From the NCBI RefSeq assembly GCF_014385105.1, contig NZ_JACRTE010000004.1, positions 186,001 to 250,000 of the forward strand: a DNA stretch of 64,000 nt. The letters run 5' to 3'. This document shows positions 59,089 through 64,000 of the stretch, one piece after another. Under the pieces are notes generated by a model that saw only the letters and a program-made list of their open reading frames with translations, ran no database searches and was not told the origin of the DNA. This DNA comes from Qingrenia yutianensis. GTDB lineage: Bacteria; Bacillota; Clostridia; UMGS1810. Numbering within the stretch: the first letter of the stretch is position 1; every line of letters begins with the position of its first letter. A program made the translations under genes and the position numbers.

Positions 59089-60768
59089 ATGAAAACTCTT
59101 ATCTCTGCGCTCAATGCAAAATATGTCCATTCAAGCCTTGCGGTGCGGTGTCTTAAAAAATACTGCACAGGCTTTGACGTTGAAACAAAGGATTACACTA
59201 TAAACGACAGCACAGACGCCATAATATCGGATATTTTTGAAAAAAATCCCGACGTTACGGCGTTTTCGTGCTACATATGGAATATCGAAAAGGTGCTTTA
59301 CATCTGCGAATGTTTAAAAAAAGCCAACCCGAAATTTATAACCGTTCTCGGCGGTCTTGAGGTGTCGTACGACGCGGAAGACGTTATGGAAAAGAACGGT
59401 TTTATTGATTTTATCATAAGCGGTGAGGGCGAAATTCCGTTTAAATCGCTTTTGCAGACGCTTGAAAACGGCGGTGATTTTAAAAACGTGCCGTCGCTTA
59501 CCTACCGCGAAAACGGGGAAATTCTGCAAAATGAAAAACTCGGACTCTGCGACATCAACAGCTATCCTTTTGTGTACGACAGCGCGGACGAATTAAAAAA
59601 CAAAATCGTCTACTACGAATCGTCGCGCGGCTGCCCGTATAATTGCAGTTACTGCCTTTCGGGCGATGGCAGCAGGGTGAGTTTTCTTGATACCGCGCGC
59701 GTTAAGGACGAGCTTATGTTTTTTATAAACAACAACATTCCGCTGGTTAAATTCGTTGACCGCACCTTTAATGCGGACAGAAAACGCGCCGACGAAATTT
59801 TTGATTTTATAATCAAAAACACCAAAAACACAAAATTTCACTGCGAACTTGCAGGCGATTTGATTACCGATAAAACGCTTGAAATATTGAAAAATGCGCC
59901 CGAGGGCGTCATTCAGTTTGAAATCGGCGTGCAGTCCACAAACGAAAAAACAATTTCGGCTATCGGCAGAAAAATTGATTTTGACAAACTTAAAGACAAA
60001 ATCGTGCCGCTTATAAATCTTAAAACCATACATATTCATTTAGACCTTATCGCAGGTCTGCCGTACGAGGATATTGAAAGCTTTAAAAAATCGTTTAACG
60101 ACGTTATAGCGCTCCGTCCGCATATGCTTCAGCTCGGATTTTTAAAGCTCTTGAAAGGTTCGCGCATACGAAACGAGGCGGAAAAATACGGTTACGTTTT
60201 CAAAAGCAAAGCGCCGTACGAAATTATTTCAAACGATTTTATGACGTTTGCCGATATTTGTTATCTTAAAAAAATCGAGCAAATGCTGGATAAGTTTTAT
60301 AACAGCGGTGAATTTGAGAAAAGTATGAATTATCTTTTTGAAAAATTTGAAAGCCGTTTTGAAATTTTCGATATGCTGGTTAAATATTTTGAGAAAAACC
60401 GCCTTTTTGAAATAGGTCTTTCGACCGATATGCTCTGCGACGCGATAAAAAATACGTTTGCAAATTTTAAGGATTTTGCCGACTGTGCCGAGTTTGACCG
60501 TATGACAAACCCGAAATGCAAAAAGAAAGACGATTTTGAGGGCAATGCAAAATTAAAATCCGTGTGCTTTGAATTTTTGAAAGATACCGGTATGACGCAT
60601 AAATATCTGCCCGGATTTGAAAATTTCCCCGCAAAAAAACTTGTGAAGTTTATACAAATCAGACGTTTTTTCAATAAATTCTGGCTGTTTAATCTGAAAA
60701 ATAACCAATATTGCGACATAACGGAGGATTTTGTCAAATTTTGTATTGAAAGTGCACAAAAAGTGTGA
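59089..60768 (+). CDS. B12-binding domain radical SAM protein (DUF4080)
   Basis: 559 residues in three parts: N-terminal cobalamin-binding domain (1-150; TLISALNAKYVHSSLAVRCL and TVLGGLEVSYDAEDVM), radical SAM core with SRGCPYNCSYC (C182, C186, C189), and a C-terminal DUF4080 domain of about 150 residues. Members are common in anaerobic Bacillota; the reaction (a methylation or rearrangement) is unknown. Start ATG 59089 behind AAGGTGAT. The 3' end contains the promoter of the next gene. Confidence 0.9.
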   Translation: MKTLISALNAKYVHSSLAVRCLKKYCTGFDVETKDYTINDSTDAIISDIFEKNPDVTAFSCYIWNIEKVLYICECLKKANPKFITVLGGLEVSYDAEDVMEKNGFIDFIISGEGEIPFKSLLQTLENGGDFKNVPSLTYRENGEILQNEKLGLCDINSYPFVYDSADELKNKIVYYESSRGCPYNCSYCLSGDGSRVSFLDTARVKDELMFFINNNIPLVKFVDRTFNADRKRADEIFDFIIKNTKNTKFHCELAGDLITDKTLEILKNAPEGVIQFEIGVQSTNEKTISAIGRKIDFDKLKDKIVPLINLKTIHIHLDLIAGLPYEDIESFKKSFNDVIALRPHMLQLGFLKLLKGSRIRNEAEKYGYVFKSKAPYEIISNDFMTFADICYLKKIEQMLDKFYNSGEFEKSMNYLFEKFESRFEIFDMLVKYFEKNRLFEIGLSTDMLCDAIKNTFANFKDFADCAEFDRMTNPKCKKKDDFEGNAKLKSVCFEFLKDTGMTHKYLPGFENFPAKKLVKFIQIRRFFNKFWLFNLKNNQYCDITEDFVKFCIESAQKV

Positions 60769-60774
60769 TATAAT
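60746..60774 (+). promoter_or_regulatory. Promoter of the 60817 gene
   Basis: TTGAAA (60746-60751), 17-bp spacer, TATAAT (60769-60774) with extended TGA. The -35 and spacer lie inside the end of the radical SAM gene. Confidence 0.8.
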
Positions 60775-60816
60775 AACGTAAAACAGTTCGGGTATGTTTT
60801 ACGGAGGAAATCAGAT

Positions 60817-61257
60817 ATGAATAAAGATGTTAAGCTTTATAATGTTGTGTTTCCGTTTTGGTTGTTAATGCTTTTGCCGGCGGCGTGGCTGGTTGTTTTG
60901 CCTGCAAATTTTTTAATCGACAGTTTGGTGTTGATTATTTCTATGTTTGTTTTTAAATTTGGAAACAGGGCACGGTTTTATAAAAAGTCCATTCTGAAAT
61001 TTTTCCTGATTGGTATTTTGTCCGACCTTGCCGGCTCGGTTTTTATGCTGATATCGGCAAATGCGGGTGCAATGGGCGATGAGCTGTATCTTACAATACC
61101 GGCGATTTTGATTTCTGCGGTTTTGATATTTGTGCTGAACTATTTTTTCACACTGAAAAATTGCAGTAAAAAGGAAAGATTGGGAACGTCTCTGATATTT
61201 GCGATTGCAACCGCGCCGTATACATTTTTGATTCCGTTATCTTGGCTTTACAAATAA
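60817..61257 (+). CDS. Small membrane protein of unknown function
   Basis: 146 residues with four hydrophobic segments (about 10-30, 32-48, 62-80, 90-112) and a possible fifth at the C-terminus, with basic loops between. I do not recognise the family. Start ATG 60817 behind ACGGAGGAAAT. It has its own promoter and may continue into guaA, 48 bases downstream, since no terminator separates them. Confidence 0.7.
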   Translation: MNKDVKLYNVVFPFWLLMLLPAAWLVVLPANFLIDSLVLIISMFVFKFGNRARFYKKSILKFFLIGILSDLAGSVFMLISANAGAMGDELYLTIPAILISAVLIFVLNYFFTLKNCSKKERLGTSLIFAIATAPYTFLIPLSWLYK

Positions 61258-61305
61258 TGAACATACTTTGATATATTTTACAGTTTTTTGAGGGGAGTTG
61301 TCTTT

Positions 61306-62850
61306 TTGAATAATCAGTTAGTCATAGTTTTGGATTTCGGCGGTCAGTACAATCAGCTTATCGCGCGCAGAGTCCGCGAATGTAACGTGTACTGCGAAGT
61401 TATGCCGTACACCAAAAGCCTTGAGGAATTAAAGGCGAAAAATCCGTCTGCAATCATATTCACGGGCGGTCCGAACAGCGTTTACGAGGACGGTTCTCCG
61501 CTTTATACAAAAGAGATTTTCTCGCTCGGCGTGCCGATTTTGGGCATTTGCTACGGCTGTCAGCTTATCGCGCATCTTCTTGACGGCGAGGTTACTCCGG
61601 CGCAGGACGATTCTGCGCGCGAATACGGCAAAACAAAAACGTATTTTGATACGTCGTGCAAGCTTTTTAAGGATATTCCCGACGAGAGTATCACCTGGAT
61701 GAGCCACGGCGACTATATGGCGAAAGTCCCCGAGGGCTTTAAGCTTGTGGCACATTCCGACAAGTGTCCCAACGTTGCCATTGCCGACGAAGAACGCGGT
61801 TTTTACGGCGTTCAGTTCCACCCCGAGGTTCAGCACACCGAGTTCGGTCAGAAAATGCTTCATAATTTTCTCTATGAGGTTTGCGGTTTGAACGGCGACT
61901 GGAAAATGGACGAGTTTGCGAAACAGTCGATTGAAAAACTCCGCGAAAAGATCGGCGATAAAAAGGTGCTTTGCGCGCTTTCGGGCGGTGTCGATTCCTC
62001 TGTTGCCGCGGTTATGATACACAAGGCGGTAGGCAAAAATCTCACCTGTATTTTTGTTGACCACGGTCTTTTGCGCAAAAACGAGGGCGACGAGGTTGAA
62101 AAAACGTTTAAAGAAAAATTTGATATGAACCTTATCCGCGTTAACGCACAGGATAGATTTTTGGGCAAGCTCAAAGGCGTTTCCGACCCCGAAACGAAAA
62201 GAAAAATCATCGGCGAGGAATTTATAAGAGTGTTTGAGCAGGAGGCGAAGAAAATCGGCAAGGTTGATTATCTTGTTCAGGGCACAATTTACCCCGACGT
62301 TATCGAGAGCGGTACGGGCGACGCGGCGGTGATTAAGAGCCACCATAACGTCGGCGGACTTCCCGATTATGTTGACTTCAAGGAAATCGTCGAGCCTTTG
62401 CGCGATTTGTTTAAGGACGAGGTACGAAAAGTCGGACTTGAGCTTGGTATTCCCGAATTTTTGGTATGGCGTCAGCCGTTCCCCGGCCCCGGACTTGCGA
62501 TAAGAATAATCGGCGATATTACTGAAGAAAAGATAAAAACTTTGCAGGACGCGGACTTTATCTTCCGTGACGAACTTGCAAAGGCGGGTTACGACAAAAA
62601 TGTGCACCAGTATTTTGCGGTGCTCACAAATATGCGCTCGGTCGGCGTTATGGGCGACGGCAGAACGTATGATTATACCCTTGCTCTCCGCGCAGTTACG
62701 ACGAATGATTTTATGACCGCCGATTGGGCAAAAATCCCGTACGATATCCTCGAGTCCGCGTCAAACAGGATTATAAATGAGGTTAAAAACATCAACAGAA
62801 TTGTGTACGATATCACAAGTAAACCCCCCGCTACAATCGAGTGGGAGTAA
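61306..62850 (+). CDS. guaA: GMP synthase (glutamine-hydrolysing)
   Basis: Converts XMP to GMP using glutamine. N-terminal glutaminase domain with the catalytic Cys in ILGICYGCQ (C82) and VQFHPEVQHT; the ATP-pyrophosphatase domain has the PP-loop ALSGGVDSSVAA; the C-terminal dimerisation domain ends KPPATIEWE. 514 residues from TTG 61306, seven bases behind GAGGGGAG; an upstream TTG at 61288 overlaps that site. An integrative element starts just beyond its terminator. Confidence 0.98.
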   Translation: MNNQLVIVLDFGGQYNQLIARRVRECNVYCEVMPYTKSLEELKAKNPSAIIFTGGPNSVYEDGSPLYTKEIFSLGVPILGICYGCQLIAHLLDGEVTPAQDDSAREYGKTKTYFDTSCKLFKDIPDESITWMSHGDYMAKVPEGFKLVAHSDKCPNVAIADEERGFYGVQFHPEVQHTEFGQKMLHNFLYEVCGLNGDWKMDEFAKQSIEKLREKIGDKKVLCALSGGVDSSVAAVMIHKAVGKNLTCIFVDHGLLRKNEGDEVEKTFKEKFDMNLIRVNAQDRFLGKLKGVSDPETKRKIIGEEFIRVFEQEAKKIGKVDYLVQGTIYPDVIESGTGDAAVIKSHHNVGGLPDYVDFKEIVEPLRDLFKDEVRKVGLELGIPEFLVWRQPFPGPGLAIRIIGDITEEKIKTLQDADFIFRDELAKAGYDKNVHQYFAVLTNMRSVGVMGDGRTYDYTLALRAVTTNDFMTADWAKIPYDILESASNRIINEVKNINRIVYDITSKPPATIEWE

Positions 62851-62855
62851 TAAAC

Positions 62856-62904
62856 AAATCCCCAAAAACTGCGTTATAATGCGGTTTTCGGGGATTTAAT
62901 TTTG
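62856..62904 (+). terminator. Terminator of guaA
   Basis: AAATCCCC (62856-62863) plus AAAAC pair with GTTTT plus GGGGATTT (62890-62897) around TGCG-TTATAA-TGCG, then AATTTT. Confidence 0.88.
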
Positions 62905-62931
62905 AAATTGATAACAGAATGATAACATTTG

Positions 62932-63414
62932 TTATTTTTCAGTATTGTTTTTCAGTTTCTTAAATTCTTCATGTAAGCGTTCAGCCTTAATACGAGGATA
63001 ACTGTAACGCCACATATCATATTCTTCCTTTGTTATTTCACCTGATTTAAGTTTTTTGAATTCGCTGTTCCATGAACTGAGCATTTTGCTTACAGTTCTT
63101 GTGACAGCGTTTTTGTTTTCCACGGACAAGTGCACTTGTCCGTCAACTTCATTAGGAACAATGCCGTATTCATCTTCTAAGCAAAAAAGTGCGTGCATAA
63201 CAGCGTCGTAATTTTCTAAATTAGGATCGGAAATTGCGTATATGCTTACTCCCAAAGCACCGGCGATTTTCTCAAGCTGCTTTTCGGACGGTGTACGGTT
63301 TCCGAGTTCATAATTGCGGATTGCCGGTTCGCTCAAACCGGATTTTTGTGCCAGCTCCTTTTGGGACAATCCGAAAGCCGTGCGAAATCGCTTAATCTTT
63401 TTTCCAACATCCAT
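62932..63414 (-). CDS. XRE-family repressor of an integrative element
   Basis: 160 residues. N-terminal helix-turn-helix (about 1-62: KKIKRFRTAFGLSQKELAQ, EPAIRNYELGNRTPSEKQLEKIAGALGVS) and a C-terminal part with no protease motif, so not a LexA/CI-type cleavable repressor. Start behind CGGAGGTAT. It faces away from the excisionase gene; the space between carries three copies of an 18-bp operator that it probably binds, repressing both itself and xis-int. Confidence 0.85.
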   Translation of the reverse strand: MDVGKKIKRFRTAFGLSQKELAQKSGLSEPAIRNYELGNRTPSEKQLEKIAGALGVSIYAISDPNLENYDAVMHALFCLEDEYGIVPNEVDGQVHLSVENKNAVTRTVSKMLSSWNSEFKKLKSGEITKEEYDMWRYSYPRIKAERLHEEFKKLKNNTEK

Positions 63415-63458
63415 AGTGATACCTCCGAAAATCTGTTATCAAAAATAATCTTACATAT

Positions 63459-63487
63459 AGTATAACACAAACAGTTCAAAAATGAAA
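63459..63487 (-). promoter_or_regulatory. Possible promoter of the XRE repressor gene
   Basis: Minus strand TTTCAT (63487-63482), 17-bp spacer, TATACT (63464-63459). Operator 1 covers the -35 and spacer, so autoregulation is likely. Confidence 0.55.
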
Positions 63488-63489
63488 TA
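63472..63489. promoter_or_regulatory. Operator copy 1
   Basis: CAGTTCAAAAATGAAATA: matches CAGTTCNNNAATGAACNG except at the 3' end. It overlaps the repressor promoter. Confidence 0.6.
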
Positions 63490-63549
63490 GTAATTTTAAA
63501 TTTTGTGGAAAATAAAATGTGAACATTTTGTGAATATGTAAAAATGGTA

Positions 63550-63578
63550 TTGACAGTTCATAAATGAACTGATATAAT
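63550..63578 (+). promoter_or_regulatory. Promoter of xis-int
   Basis: Consensus TTGACA (63550-63555), 17-bp spacer, TATAAT (63573-63578). The spacer is filled by operator 2. Confidence 0.92.
63554..63571. promoter_or_regulatory. Operator copy 2
   Basis: CAGTTCATAAATGAACTG, an almost perfect 18-bp palindrome lying between -35 and -10 of the xis-int promoter. Confidence 0.8.
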
Positions 63579-63587
63579 ACAGATATA

Positions 63588-63605
63588 CAGTTCGATAATG
63601 AACGG
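63588..63605. promoter_or_regulatory. Operator copy 3
   Basis: CAGTTCGATAATGAACGG, in the early transcribed region of xis, 34 bp centre-to-centre from copy 2. Confidence 0.7.
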
Positions 63606-63635
63606 TATAAAAATTTGAGAAAGGAGAAAACAAAG

Positions 63636-63839
63636 ATGAACAAACAGTTGATGATTTCCGCTGATGAGGTGGCAGAAACCTTGGGTGTCTCAATATCTTA
63701 TGCTTACAAAGTTGTGCGTCTTCTGAACAAAGAGCTTGAAGCAAAAGGCTTTATAACAGTAGCGGGCAGAGTGAGCAGAAGATACTTTGAGGAAAAATTT
63801 TACGGTTCGGAAGGAGTGTTTAACAATGTCGGTGCATAA
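63636..63839 (+). CDS. Excisionase-type helix-turn-helix protein
   Basis: 67 residues of the DNA-binding excisionase/MerR-like fold (MISADEVAETLGVSISYAYKVVRLLNKEL, then GRVSRRYFEEKFYG), the small protein normally found directly upstream of a tyrosine integrase in Gram-positive integrative elements. Start ATG 63636 behind AAGGAGAAAAC; an earlier in-frame ATG lies at the ribosome site. It overlaps the integrase start by 14 bases. Confidence 0.85.
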   Translation: MNKQLMISADEVAETLGVSISYAYKVVRLLNKELEAKGFITVAGRVSRRYFEEKFYGSEGVFNNVGA

Positions 63840-64000
63840 GGACAAAAAGACAGGAAAATGGTATGTATCATGCCGATACGATAATTGGGATGGTGCGAGA
63901 AAACAAAAAATGAAAAGGGGGTTTGAAACCAAGCGAGAAGCCCAAAGCTGGGAGCGAGAGTTTTTGCAGATTAAAAGTTCAAATCTTGATATGACATTCG
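63826..64000 (+). CDS. Tyrosine-type site-specific integrase, N-terminal part (cut by window end)
   Basis: The first 58 residues of an integrase: an AP2-like arm DNA-binding domain (SVHKDKKTGKWYVSCRYDNW, then KMKRGFETKREAQSWEREF) as in Tn916-type and phage integrases of Bacillota. ATG 63826 follows GGAAGGAG inside the excisionase gene. The catalytic domain lies beyond the window. It shows that an integrative element begins downstream of guaA. Confidence 0.88.
   Translation, partial: MSVHKDKKTGKWYVSCRYDNWDGARKQKMKRGFETKREAQSWEREFLQIKSSNLDMTF

Noticed and set aside
61429..62607. 392-codon minus-strand frame
   Set aside because: Shadow of guaA; no motifs and no ribosome site.
1..64000. CRISPR arrays, rRNA operons or transposase genes
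   Set aside because: No regularly spaced repeats, rRNA sequence or transposase motif was seen on either strand.

Overview
The window is a chromosomal segment of a Gram-positive, low-to-moderate GC bacterium of the Bacillota, most likely class Clostridia. The evidence is the gene set and order (rpmG-secE-nusG-rplK-rplA-rplJ-rplL, rpoB-rpoC, mutS-mutL-miaA-hfq, sepF-ylmH-divIVA-ileS, YlbF, YtxC, a SpoVB-like flippase, a SigB/F/G-type sigma factor, class III ribonucleotide reductase), strong Shine-Dalgarno sites (GGAGG) and frequent TTG/GTG starts. Species cannot be decided from the sequence alone.

Layout. 1-6.2 kb: lgt, cysE, cysS, mrnC, a YitT-type membrane protein and a split transketolase. 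6.2-14.4 kb: promoter, leader, rpoB and rpoC. 14.4-16.6 kb (minus): uraA-pyrR behind a structured attenuator leader. 16.7-31.2 kb (plus): miaB, ylbF, mutS, mutL, miaA, hfq, an HlyD-like protein, yggS, sepF, ylmH, divIVA, ileS; then guaB. 32.7-37.8 kb (minus): nrdD-nrdG under a promoter carrying two NrdR-type boxes, and trmR-trhP, a tRNA wobble uridine modification pair. 37.8-41.5 kb: rpmG, secE, nusG and the L11/L1/L10/L12 genes with autoregulatory leaders. 41.5-43.6 kb: bioY with a BirA operator, a GNAT acetyltransferase, an SGNH hydrolase.

43.6-46.5 kb (minus): sigma factor, then a 27-codon leader peptide rich in Phe and Tyr codons, a terminator, aroF and tyrA. This looks like a ribosome-mediated attenuator for aromatic amino acid synthesis and is the most striking regulatory element in the window. 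46.5-49 kb (minus): a decaying or recoded ECF sigma locus: a frameshifted secreted stalk/DUF4367 protein, an ECF sigma factor interrupted by one in-frame TGA, and a membrane DUF4367 protein. 49-52.5 kb: ABC exporter and flippase.

52.5-54.5 kb: an AT-rich, horizontally acquired-looking type II restriction-modification system resembling MunI (CAATTG): endonuclease with the D83/E98/K100 residues, controller protein, MT-A70-type methyltransferase and a C-box, flanked by a 12-bp direct repeat, next to tRNA-Ala(CGC). 54.8-62.9 kb: secreted stalk-like protein, M20 amidohydrolase, DUF6873-like, YtxC-like, B12-binding radical SAM, small membrane protein, guaA. 62.9-64 kb: edge of an integrative element (XRE repressor, excisionase, start of a tyrosine integrase) with three copies of an 18-bp operator. 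No CRISPR array, rRNA or insertion sequence was seen.
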